A stretch of DNA of 34,177 nt from DATEDA01 sp963789885 (GTDB lineage Bacteria > Pseudomonadota > Gammaproteobacteria > Burkholderiales > SG8-39). Positions 1 through 7,584 of the stretch are shown one piece after another (positions within the stretch are counted from its first letter, which is position 1; the number at the start of each line of letters is the position of its first letter). The DNA lies in contig CAWBNB010000023.1 of NCBI GenBank assembly GCA_963789885.1, positions 1-34,177 on the forward strand, in the 5' to 3' direction. The translations under genes were made by a program, and so were the position numbers. Under the pieces are notes generated by a model. It saw only the letters and a program-made list of their open reading frames with translations, did no database searches and had not been told where the DNA came from.

Positions 1-1
1 C

Positions 2-1567
2 AACTCGCACTTCCGCACCATCACGGAGTACGTGAAGCAGGGCGTGCTCGACGTCGGCGGCTTCCCGCTCGAGTTCCCGGTGATGTCGCTCGGCGAGACG
101 ATGCTGCGTCCGACGGCGATGCTGTTCCGCAACCTCGCGTCGATGGACGTCGAGGAGTCGATTCGCGCCAATCCGATCGACGGCGTCGTGCTGCTGTTCG
201 GCTGCGACAAGACGACACCGGCGCTGCTGATGGGCGCGGCGAGCGCCGACGTGCCGGCGATCGGCGTGTCCGGCGGGCCGATGCTGTCGGGCAAGTTCCG
301 GGGCCAGGACACCGGCTCGGGCACCGGCGTCTGGCAGATGTCGGAGGACGTCCGCGCCGGCAAGATGTCGCTCGACGATTTCTTCGAGGCCGAGTCGTGC
401 ATGCACCGCTCGCACGGCCACTGCATGACGATGGGCACGGCCTCGACGATGGCGTCGATGGTCGAGTCGCTCGGCATGGGCCTGCCGGGCAACGCCGCGT
501 ACCCGGCGGTCGACGGCCGGCGCAACGTCATCGCGCGCATGGCCGGTCGGCGGATCGTCGAGATGGTCGAAGGAGGATCTGCGGATGTCGAAGATCCTCA
601 CGCGCGAGGCGTTCGAGAACGCGATCATGACCCTCGCCGCGATCGGCGGCTCGACCAACGCGGTGATCCACCTCACCGCGATCGCCGGCCGCATCGGCGT
701 CAGGCTCGAGCTCGAGGACTTCGACCGCATCGGCAGCCGGCTCCCCTGTCTCGTCAACCTGCAGCCCTCCGGCCACTACCTGATGGAGGACTTCTGCTAC
801 GCGGGCGGGCTGCCGGCGGTCCTGCGCGAGCTCGGCGACGCGGGCGTGCTGCACAAGAACGCGATCACCGCCAACGGGAAGACGATCTGGGAGAACAACA
901 AGGACGCGCCCTGCTACAACCGCGAGGTGATCTCACCCGTACGAGAAGCCGTTCAAGCCGGCGGCCGGCATCGCGGTGCTGAAGGGCAACCTCGCCCCCG
1001 ACGGCGCGGTGATCAAGCCGTCGGCCGCGACGCCGGCGCTGCTCAAGCACCGGGGTCGCGCGGTCGTGTTCGAGGACATCACGGACTTCCACAAGCGCAT
1101 CGACGACGAGAGCCTCGACATCGACGAGAACTGCATCATGGTGCTCAAGAACTGCGGGCCGAAGGGCTATCCCGGCATGGCGGAGGCCGGCAACATGCCG
1201 CTGCCGCCGAAGGTGCTGCGCAAGGGGATCACCGACATGGTCCGCATCTCCGACGCGCGCATGAGCGGCACCGCCTACGGCACCGTCGTCCTGCACAGCG
1301 CGCCGGAGGCGGCGGCGGGCGGCCCGCTCGCCTTCATCCGGAACGGCGACATGATCGAGCTCGACGTCGAGACAGCGCCGGCTGCACGTCGAGATCTCGG
1401 ACACGGAGCTCGCCCGCCGCAAGGCCGAGTGGAAGGGTCCGCCGCAGCACCTTGCGCGCGGCTACTACCGGCTCTACGTCGACCACGTGCTGCAGGCGAA
1501 CCGGGGCGCCGATCTCGATTTCCTGGTCGGCAGGAGCGGCGCCGCCGTGCCGAAAGACAATCACTGA
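2..1567 (+). pseudogene. IlvD/Edd family sugar-acid dehydratase, partial and frameshifted
   Basis: This is an Fe-S dehydratase of the IlvD/Edd family, closest in look to L-arabinonate/sugar-acid dehydratases, which turn an aldonic acid into a 2-keto-3-deoxy acid. The window opens just after the first cluster Cys, at NSHFRT. Further landmarks are FGCDK (cluster Cys and metal-site Lys), GHCMTMGTASTM (third cluster Cys) and DARMSGTAYG (the catalytic Ser region). The reading frame changes three times, each time as if one base were extra: near 571-575 (…IVEMVE | EDLRMSKILT…), near 933 (…NREVI | HPYEKPFKP…) and near 1372 (…IELDVE | QRRLHVEIS…). With the three shifts repaired the protein is continuous to TGA 1565-1567. 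Only the N-terminal ~60 residues are missing, and those lie outside the window. Either a decaying gene or sequence errors; the unbroken conservation on both sides of each shift favours errors or very recent loss. The exact substrate cannot be read from the sequence. Confidence 0.85.
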
Positions 1568-1578
1568 GGGAGGCGCCG

Positions 1579-2217
1579 ATGGCCGAATACACCCTCTACT
1601 GCTTCGCCCAGTCCGGCAACGCCTACAAGGCGGCGCTGATGCTCAACCTGTGCAACGCCGACTGGGCACCGCGCTTCGTCGACTTCTTCAACGGCGAGAC
1701 GCGCACCGGCGAATACCGGGCGCACATCAACGAGATGGGCGAAGTCCCGGTGCTCGAGTTCGGCGGGAAGCGGCTCTCGCAATCCGGCGTGATCCTCGAC
1801 TTCCTCGCCGCCGCGTCCGGGAACTTCGGCTGGACGAACGGCGACGAGCGGCGCGAGGTCATGCGCTGGATCCTGTGGGACAACCACAAGCTCACGAGCT
1901 ACATCGCGACCCTGCGCTACATGCTCCAGTTCGCGAAGACCGGCGAGACGCCGGTCACCGAGTTCCTGCGCGGGCGGGTCAAGAGCTCGCTCGGCATCCT
2001 CAACCTGCACCTTGCCCGGCAGAAGTACGCCGTCGGCGACAAGCTGACGATCGCCGACCTCTCCATGTGCGGGTATCTCTACTGGCCCGACGAGTTCGGC
2101 GTGAGCTGGGACGAATATGCGAACATCCGCGCATGGCTGGAACGGATCAAGCAGCAGCCGGGCTGGGTTCACCCCTACGAGCTGATGCCCGGGCATCCGC
2201 TCCCCGAAAAGGCCTGA
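1579..2217 (+). CDS. Glutathione S-transferase family protein
   Basis: A 212-residue protein with a GST fold. The N-terminal thioredoxin-like half (about 1-80) starts EYTLYCFAQSGNAYKAAL and contains the conserved cis-Pro context EVPVLEF, followed by an S-x-x-I glutathione-contact stretch (LSQSGVILDFL). The all-helical C-terminal half (about 90-205) carries the N-capping-box-like motif KLTIADLSMCGYL. The start is ATG 1579, preceded by GGGAGG 11 bases downstream of the dehydratase stop, so the two are probably co-transcribed. A GST in a sugar-acid cluster may act as a glutathione-dependent lyase, isomerase or detoxifier of a reactive keto-intermediate, but that is inference from context only. 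Confidence 0.88.
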   Translation: MAEYTLYCFAQSGNAYKAALMLNLCNADWAPRFVDFFNGETRTGEYRAHINEMGEVPVLEFGGKRLSQSGVILDFLAAASGNFGWTNGDERREVMRWILWDNHKLTSYIATLRYMLQFAKTGETPVTEFLRGRVKSSLGILNLHLARQKYAVGDKLTIADLSMCGYLYWPDEFGVSWDEYANIRAWLERIKQQPGWVHPYELMPGHPLPEKA

Positions 2218-2708
2218 CGCGCCGCGCAGGGGCGCTCGCCGCACTCGTGCTCGCCGCATGCGGCGCGCCGACGCCGCCGCCCGCCGTGCCCGCGCAGCAG
2301 CAGCCGGCCGAGCCCCCGGCACCCCCTCAGGCGGCGACGCCCAAGCGCGAGCCGGCGCGTACTCCCCTCGATCGCTACAAGCGCGCAGTCGCCCAGCAGA
2401 TCCTCCAGACCAACGCGCCGCGGGCCTTCGAAGGCGTCCCGCCGCACCTGCTGCGCGCGGTGATCGTGCTCCAGCTCACCGTCGACGGCAAAGGCGCGCT
2501 GACCGACGTCAGGACGTTGCGCTCCCGGAGCGCCGAGCACGCAGCGGCGGCGACGAAGAGCGTCCGCGCGGCGGGACGGCTGCCGGCCCCGCCGCGCGAG
2601 CTCCTGCGCGGCGGTCGCCTCGAGTTCGTCGAGACGTGGCTCTTCCGCGACGACGGCAAGTTCCAGGTGCGGTCGCTCGCCGAGGCGCAGACGGCGGCCG
2701 TCGACTGA
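2214..2708 (+). CDS. Putative lipoprotein with TonB C-terminal-like domain
   Basis: The frame encodes a short basic n-region (TRRAG), a hydrophobic stretch and a lipobox LVLAAC followed by GAP, typical of a lipoprotein signal. Then comes a Pro/Ala/Gln-rich linker (about 20-50) and a globular part (about 60-164) with the pattern VIVLQLTVDGKGALTDVRTLRS, then a run of charged helix and LEFVETWLFRDDGKFQV, which resembles the TonB C-terminal fold. There is no ATG, GTG or TTG at the right place. The only reasonable start is CTG 2214, which overlaps the GST stop as CTGA, so translation is probably coupled. The protein would be about 164 residues. The role is unknown; being tethered to a membrane is the main prediction. 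The start codon is the uncertain point. Confidence 0.6.
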   Translation: MTRRAGALAALVLAACGAPTPPPAVPAQQQPAEPPAPPQAATPKREPARTPLDRYKRAVAQQILQTNAPRAFEGVPPHLLRAVIVLQLTVDGKGALTDVRTLRSRSAEHAAAATKSVRAAGRLPAPPRELLRGGRLEFVETWLFRDDGKFQVRSLAEAQTAAVD

Positions 2709-2755
2709 AGCAGCCCGCACCGCCCAAGACACGGCACACTGCCCGGCCGCCCGCA

Positions 2756-3868
2756 ATGAGTCGCCTCCGCCTCCTCGCCGACGACCTCACCGGTGCGCTC
2801 GACACCGCGGCGCAGTTCACGAGCGCCTGCGGACCGGTCACGGTGCGCTTCCGCGACGGCGACTGGCACGCACCGGTCTCCTGCCTCGCATTCGACACCG
2901 AGACCCGCGAGGCTGACGAGTCGCGCGTCTCGGGCGAGATGTGGCGGCTCGCGCGCTTCTTCGCCGAATCGTCGATCGCGTTCCGCAAGCTCGACAGTCA
3001 GCTCCGCGGCCATCCCGCGCTCGAGCTCGAGCGCGCATTCACGCTCGGCGGGTTCGCGAGCTGCGTGATCGCCCCGGCGTTCCCTGCCCAAGGGCGCATC
3101 ACGCGCGGCGGCGTCCAGCAGGTGCGCGCGCTCGACGGGACGTGGCACCCGGTGCGCGCGGAGTTTTCGCGCGAGCTCGCGGAGCTCGGCGTCGAGGTGA
3201 AGCCTGCTGCCCGGCCCGCCGCAGTCCGCGGGGCCGGCCTCTTCCTGTGCGACGCCGAGACCGACGCGGACCTCGCCGCAATCGTCGCGGCGGGGAAGGA
3301 GCTCGCCCCGCCGGTCCTCTGGTGCGGCTCGGCCGGGCTCGCCCGCGCGCTCGCGGGCGGCGCGCCGCCGGTGGAGGCAGTGCCCGGCGAGCCGTTCCTC
3401 GCGATCGTCGGCTCCGGCCATCCGGTCACGCGCGCGCAGCTCGACCGGGTCGAGGACACGCATCCCGAGCTGTGGATCGCGGTGCGCGAGGGCGGAGCCG
3501 AGGTCGAGGAGGTCCGCGGCTGCGTCGCTGCGCGCGGCGCGGCGCTGGTGACGTTCCTGCTCCCCGACTACATGTTCGAGGCGGAGGCGTCGCGGCGGCT
3601 CGCCGCGATCCTCGCCGAGCTCGCGCCGCGGCTCGACCGGCCGGAGGGCCTGTTCGTCTCGGGCGGCGAGACGCTGCGCGGTCTCGCGGATGCGGTCGGC
3701 GCGGACGCGTTCGAGGTCACCGGCGAGATCGCGCCCGGGCTGCCTGCGGCGCGCGTCCGCGGCGGGCGCTGGGACGGCGTCGAGCTCGTCTCCAAGTCGG
3801 GCGGGTTCGGCGGCCCGGACCTGCTCGCGCGGCTGCTCGCGCGTGCGGGCGCGCCGCTCGAGGACTGA
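2756..3868 (+). CDS. dtnK: Four-carbon acid sugar kinase (DUF1537), D-threonate kinase-like
   Basis: A 370-residue kinase of the OtnK/DtnK/DenK family that phosphorylates the 4-hydroxyl of four-carbon sugar acids with ATP. The N-terminal substrate domain begins LRLLADDLTGALDTA, and KLDSQLRGHP matches the family K-x-D-S-x-L-R-G signature. The C-terminal nucleotide-binding domain shows LFVSGGETLRGLADAVG and ends with the K-S-G-x-F-G pattern (VSKSGGFGGPDLL). The start is ATG 2756, 47 bases after the lipoprotein, with a weak ribosome-binding site. The next gene is a PdxA2-type dehydrogenase starting 5 bases after the stop. Known DUF1537-PdxA2 pairs convert D-threonate or D-erythronate to the 4-phosphate and then to dihydroxyacetone phosphate plus CO2. 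The symbol rests on that pairing, so the true substrate could also be erythronate or a related acid. Confidence 0.85.
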   Translation: MSRLRLLADDLTGALDTAAQFTSACGPVTVRFRDGDWHAPVSCLAFDTETREADESRVSGEMWRLARFFAESSIAFRKLDSQLRGHPALELERAFTLGGFASCVIAPAFPAQGRITRGGVQQVRALDGTWHPVRAEFSRELAELGVEVKPAARPAAVRGAGLFLCDAETDADLAAIVAAGKELAPPVLWCGSAGLARALAGGAPPVEAVPGEPFLAIVGSGHPVTRAQLDRVEDTHPELWIAVREGGAEVEEVRGCVAARGAALVTFLLPDYMFEAEASRRLAAILAELAPRLDRPEGLFVSGGETLRGLADAVGADAFEVTGEIAPGLPAARVRGGRWDGVELVSKSGGFGGPDLLARLLARAGAPLED

Positions 3869-3873
3869 GCGAC

Positions 3874-4872
3874 GTGAGCCGGCCGCGAATCGCGATCACG
3901 ATGGGGGACGCCGCCGGCGTCGGCCCCGAGGTGATCATGAAGGCGCTCGCGCATCCCGAGGTCTACGCGCAGTGCCGCCCGCTCGTCGTCGGCGATGCCC
4001 GGCGGCTCGAACGCGCGGGCGGGATCGTCGGCACGCGGCTCGCGGTACGGGCGATCGCGACGCCGGGCGAGGCGCGCTACGAACCCGGCACCGTCGACTG
4101 CATCGATCTCGCCGCGATCCCGGAGGCCACCCCGTTCGGCAAGCTGTCGATGGCGTGCGGCGACGCGGCCTACCGCTTCATCGAGCGCGCGACCGCGCTC
4201 GCGCGCGCCGGCGACGTCGACGCGATCTGCACCGCGCCGATCAACAAGGAAGCCCTGAACGCCGCCGGTCACTACTACCCGGGGCACACGGAGCTGCTCG
4301 CGGAGCTGACCGGCACGGCGGAGGTCTCGCTGATGCTGATGGCGCCCGGGCTGCGGGTGATCCACGTCACGACGCATATCGGGCTGCTGGATGCGATCGA
4401 GCGGATCGACGCGGGGCTCGTCGAACGCACGATCGCGCGCGGTCGCGATCTCCTGCAACGCGCGGGGACGGCCGAGCCGCGCATCGCGGTCTGCGGCATC
4501 AATCCGCACGCGGGCGAGGGCGGGCTCTTCGGGCGCGGCGAGGAGGAGACGAAGATCGTGCCGGCAATCCGCGCGTGCCGGGACCGTGGGTGGCGGGTGG
4601 AGGGCCCGCTGCCCGCCGATACGCTCTTCTACCGCGCGCGCAAAGGCGACTTCGACCTGATCGTCGCGATGTACCACGACCAGGGCCACGGGCCGGTGAA
4701 GGCGGTCGCCTTCGACACCGGCGTGAACGTCACGGCCGGCCTGCCGGTGCTGCGCACCTCGGTCGACCATGGCACCGCGTTCGACATCGCGGGCACGGGC
4801 AAGGCCGACGAGCGGAGCATGCTCGAGGCGCTGCGGCAGGCGGCGGAGCTCGCGCCGCACGAATCAACCTGA
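3874..4872 (+). CDS. pdxA2: 4-phospho-D-threonate/erythronate 3-dehydrogenase (PdxA2)
   Basis: A 332-residue PdxA-family NAD-dependent dehydrogenase and decarboxylase. It starts with RIAITMGDAAGVGPEVIMKAL, the family N-terminus, and contains APINKEAL, YPGHTELLAELTG (metal-ligand His), MYHDQGHGPVKAV (metal and substrate site) and TSVDHGTAFDIAGTG. The HDQGH-x-PVK form, rather than HDQGL in the vitamin B6 enzyme, fits the PdxA2 branch that works in acid-sugar catabolism. The start is GTG 3874, 5 bases after the kinase stop. The kinase-dehydrogenase pair would yield dihydroxyacetone phosphate from phosphorylated threonate or erythronate. A housekeeping PdxA role is less likely because of the motif and the neighbours. 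Confidence 0.88.
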   Translation: MSRPRIAITMGDAAGVGPEVIMKALAHPEVYAQCRPLVVGDARRLERAGGIVGTRLAVRAIATPGEARYEPGTVDCIDLAAIPEATPFGKLSMACGDAAYRFIERATALARAGDVDAICTAPINKEALNAAGHYYPGHTELLAELTGTAEVSLMLMAPGLRVIHVTTHIGLLDAIERIDAGLVERTIARGRDLLQRAGTAEPRIAVCGINPHAGEGGLFGRGEEETKIVPAIRACRDRGWRVEGPLPADTLFYRARKGDFDLIVAMYHDQGHGPVKAVAFDTGVNVTAGLPVLRTSVDHGTAFDIAGTGKADERSMLEALRQAAELAPHEST

Positions 4873-4883
4873 GGGAGCCGACG

Positions 4884-5672
4884 GTGCAACCCAACCCGGT
4901 GAAAACGAGGCTTGCCGCCGGCCATCCCGCCTTCGGCACCATGGCGTTCGAGTTCTTCACCCCGAGCCTCGCGCAGATCGTGAAGGCGGCGGGCGCGGAT
5001 TTCATCCTCTACGACATGGAGCACAGCGGCGTGAGCGTGGAGACGATGAAGGCGCAGTTCGCGTGCTGCCGCGGCATCGGCCTGCCGGCGTTCGTGCGGG
5101 TGCCCGCGACCCAGTACCACTTCATCGCCCGCATGCTCGACGCCGGGGCGCTGGGGATCATGGTGCCGATGGTCGAGACGCGCGAGCAGGCCGAGCTCAT
5201 CGTGTCGTGCACGCGTTATCCGCCGCTCGGCCGGCGCGGCGCGGCGTTCGGCGTCGCCCCGCACGACGACTACCTGCCGGGCAGCGTGACCGACAAGATC
5301 GCCGCGGCGAACGAGCGGACCCTGGTGATCTGCCTGGTCGAGACCGCGGCCGGAATCGAGAACGTCGACGCGATCGCGGCGGTGCCCGGCGTCGACGTCG
5401 TCTGGCTCGGCCACTTCGACCTCACCAACTTCCTCGGCATCCCCGCGCAGTTCGAGCATCCGCGCTACCTGAAAGCGGTGAACGACCTGCTCGCGGCTTG
5501 CAAGCGGCACGGCAAGGCGCCCGGGTTCATGGCCGCGGACGACGCCTGGGCGAAGGACTACCGCGCGAAGGGGTTTCGCGCGATCGCCTACAGCATCGAC
5601 GTGCTGCTCATGCAGACCGCGCTCGCCAAGGGGCTCGCGACGCTGCGGGAGAACGAGGGGCGTAAGGGCTAG
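4884..5672 (+). CDS. HpcH/HpaI family class II aldolase
   Basis: A 262-residue metal-dependent aldolase of the HpcH/HpaI (citrate lyase beta-like) TIM-barrel family. The signature is clear: FGTMAFEFFTPSLAQIV, then DFILYDMEHSGVSVE (acid pair near the active site), PAFVRVPA (Arg that binds the keto-acid carboxylate), GALGIMVPMVETREQAE (metal-binding Glu) and VVWLGHFDLTN. Such enzymes split 2-keto-3-deoxy or 4-hydroxy-2-oxo acids into pyruvate and an aldehyde, which fits the dehydratases on either side. The start is GTG 4884 with GAGGGAG upstream, 11 bases after pdxA2. The stop codon TAG 5670 overlaps a TAGAAT hexamer that may serve uxaA. Confidence 0.88.
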   Translation: MQPNPVKTRLAAGHPAFGTMAFEFFTPSLAQIVKAAGADFILYDMEHSGVSVETMKAQFACCRGIGLPAFVRVPATQYHFIARMLDAGALGIMVPMVETREQAELIVSCTRYPPLGRRGAAFGVAPHDDYLPGSVTDKIAAANERTLVICLVETAAGIENVDAIAAVPGVDVVWLGHFDLTNFLGIPAQFEHPRYLKAVNDLLAACKRHGKAPGFMAADDAWAKDYRAKGFRAIAYSIDVLLMQTALAKGLATLRENEGRKG

Positions 5673-5698
5673 AATCGGCGGCTCGAGGAGGGCACGCC

Positions 5699-7231
5699 AT
5701 GCTCCAAGCCGCCGACATCGTCATCCGCCTCAACCCCGCGGACGACGTGGTCATCGCCCGGGTCGACATCCCCGAGGGCACGCTGCTGCTGCGTGAGAAC
5801 GTGCGGACGGCAGTACGGGTGCCGCCCGGGCACAAGATCGCGGTCAAGGACGTCGCCTCCGGCGCGCCCGTGCGTCGCTACAACCAGATCATCGGCTTCG
5901 CGACGCGCGACATCAAGGCCGGCGACCACGTGCACGTCCACAACATTGCAATGGGCGACTTCGAGCGCGACTACGCGTACTGCGCCGATGCGAAGCCGAC
6001 GCAGTCCGTGAGCCCGGCGGCGAGCTTTCAGGGCATCGTCCGGCGGGATGGATTCAATGCGGGCCGGGTCGCCACGCGCAATTACATCGGCGTGATCACG
6101 AGCGTGAACTGCTCGGCGACCGTCGCTAGGCTGATCGCCCGCCAGTTCGAGAACCGGCTCGACGACTTCCCGAACGTCGACGGCGTGGTCGCGCTCACGC
6201 ACAAGACCGGATGCGGAATGGCCTCCGAGGGCGAGGCGATCGACATCCTGCGCCGGACGACCGCCGGCTACATCCGGCACGCGAACTTCCACTCCGTCCT
6301 GCTCGTCGGCCTCGGCTGCGAGTCGAACCAGATCAACCACCTGCTCGCCGCGCAGGGCCTCAAGCGCACCGAGCACCTCCATGCCTACACGATCCAGGAC
6401 AAGGGCGGCACGAGGAAGGCGGTCGAGGAAGGGGTCGCACGGATCAAGGCGCTGCTGCCGGACGCGAACAAGGTTGCCCGCGAGACCGTGCCCGCAAGCC
6501 ATCTCACGCTCGGGCTCCAGTGTGGCGGGTCGGACGGCTATTCCGGAATCAGCGCGAATCCCGCGCTCGGCGCGGCCGTCGACCTGCTCGTGCGCCACGG
6601 CGGGACCGCGATCCTGTCCGAGACGCCCGAGATCTACGGCGCGGAGCACCTGCTCACCCGCCGCGCCGTCTCGCGCGAGGTCGGCGAGAAGCTCATCCGC
6701 CGCATCCGCTGGTGGGAGGAGCACACCGCCCGGATGGGCAACGAGATGAACAACAACCCGTCCCCGGGCAACAAGGCGGGCGGGCTCACGACGATCCTCG
6801 AGAAGTCGCTCGGCGCGGTCGCCAAGGGCGGCACGACGAACCTCGTCGACGTCTACGAGTACGCGCAACCGGTCACCGCGAAGGGGTTCGTGTTCATGGA
6901 TACGCCGGGCTACGACCCGGTGTCGGCAACCGGCCAGGTCGCCGGCGGCGCGAACATGATCTGCTTCACGACCGGCCGCGGCTCGGCCTACGGCTGCAAG
7001 CCGTCGCCCTCGCTCAAGCTCGCCACCAACACGCCGCTCTTCGTGAAGCAGGAAGACGACATGGACATCAACTGCGGCACGATCGTCGACGGCAAGGAGT
7101 CGATCGAGGCGGTCGGCGCACGCTTCTTCGAGCTGATCCTGAGGACGGCGTCGGGAGAGAAGTCGAAGAGCGAGCTGTGGGGCTACGGGGACGACGAGTT
7201 CGCGCCGTGGACCCTTGGCGCCACGATGTAG
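5699..7231 (+). CDS. UxaA/GarD family sugar-acid dehydratase (altronate/galactarate type)
   Basis: A 510-residue fused UxaA protein. The N-terminal SAF-like domain (about 5-100) has NVRTAVRVPPGHKIAVKDV and GDHVHVHNI. The C-terminal catalytic part shows ALTHKTGCGM, VGLGCESNQIN, LQCGGSDGYSGISANPALG, EMNNNPSPGNKAGGLTTI and a late TGRGSAYGC. These are the family marks of altronate and galactarate dehydratases, which remove water from a hexuronate- or aldarate-derived acid using a metal. The length is normal. The start is ATG 5699 with GAGGAGG at the right distance. A TAGAAT hexamer inside the end of the aldolase gene could give it a promoter of its own. Whether it takes altronate, galactarate or another acid is not visible. 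Confidence 0.88.
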   Translation: MLQAADIVIRLNPADDVVIARVDIPEGTLLLRENVRTAVRVPPGHKIAVKDVASGAPVRRYNQIIGFATRDIKAGDHVHVHNIAMGDFERDYAYCADAKPTQSVSPAASFQGIVRRDGFNAGRVATRNYIGVITSVNCSATVARLIARQFENRLDDFPNVDGVVALTHKTGCGMASEGEAIDILRRTTAGYIRHANFHSVLLVGLGCESNQINHLLAAQGLKRTEHLHAYTIQDKGGTRKAVEEGVARIKALLPDANKVARETVPASHLTLGLQCGGSDGYSGISANPALGAAVDLLVRHGGTAILSETPEIYGAEHLLTRRAVSREVGEKLIRRIRWWEEHTARMGNEMNNNPSPGNKAGGLTTILEKSLGAVAKGGTTNLVDVYEYAQPVTAKGFVFMDTPGYDPVSATGQVAGGANMICFTTGRGSAYGCKPSPSLKLATNTPLFVKQEDDMDINCGTIVDGKESIEAVGARFFELILRTASGEKSKSELWGYGDDEFAPWTLGATM

Positions 7232-7584
7232 CCTGGCGATCCTTCGCCACCTCCCGCCCCCCGCCCGGCGTCGTGCCTCCGACACCGGCGTCGAAACCTG
7301 CGCGCCGATGAGCAATCGTGCCGATGGACGGTCGTGAACTAGGTCACGAACGGCCATGACGACGGCATAGGGGTATGGCATAGTCGGTTCGTCGAAGAAT
7401 AACAACACAGGCAGCACCGGGCCGGCGGTCTCGCGTCTCCCGCTGGCACCCTCCGGGTGAAGACGCTCGTTTGGAAGAGCTGCAACCACGCCGTCATCGG
7501 TCGGCCGCGCGCGCCCTGCGCGGGCCGCGGGTCTCACTCACCGATCGCGGGCGCTGGTCGCGCAGCTCTGGCAGGGGTGTGGTC
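7232..7584. other. 353-bp intergenic leader of the DUF1631 gene
   Basis: No gene is convincing here, although the downstream frame stays open back to about 7471. The stretch holds a 16-bp near-palindrome at 7334-7349, a possible sigma-70 promoter ATGACG-N17-CATAGT (7356-7384), a short direct repeat GGCATAG/GGCATAG (7363-7384) and a GC-rich segment of about 200 bases before the ATG that may be a structured 5' leader. No known riboswitch class is recognised. Confidence 0.5.
7334..7349. promoter_or_regulatory. Imperfect palindrome, candidate operator
   Basis: CGTGAACTAGGTCACG is symmetrical about CTAG with a single mismatched pair. It lies 6 bases upstream of the possible -35 hexamer ATGACG at 7356. 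The position suits an activator or repressor site for the DUF1631 gene. It is not followed by a T-run, so it is unlikely to be a terminator for uxaA. Confidence 0.4.

Noticed and set aside
585..2708. A 707-codon plus-strand frame spanning dehydratase, GST and lipoprotein
   Set aside because: Its beginning is the second piece of the frameshifted dehydratase, its middle is a shadow of the GST gene and only its end (from about 2214) is a separate gene. It is not a fusion protein.
3568..4860. A 430-codon minus-strand frame opposite dtnK/pdxA2
   Set aside because: Shadow ORF with biased Arg/Ala/Asp composition and no start signals.
7391..7584. c-di-GMP or other known riboswitch in the DUF1631 leader
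   Set aside because: I could not find the conserved core of any riboswitch class that I know; only generic GC-rich pairing is visible.
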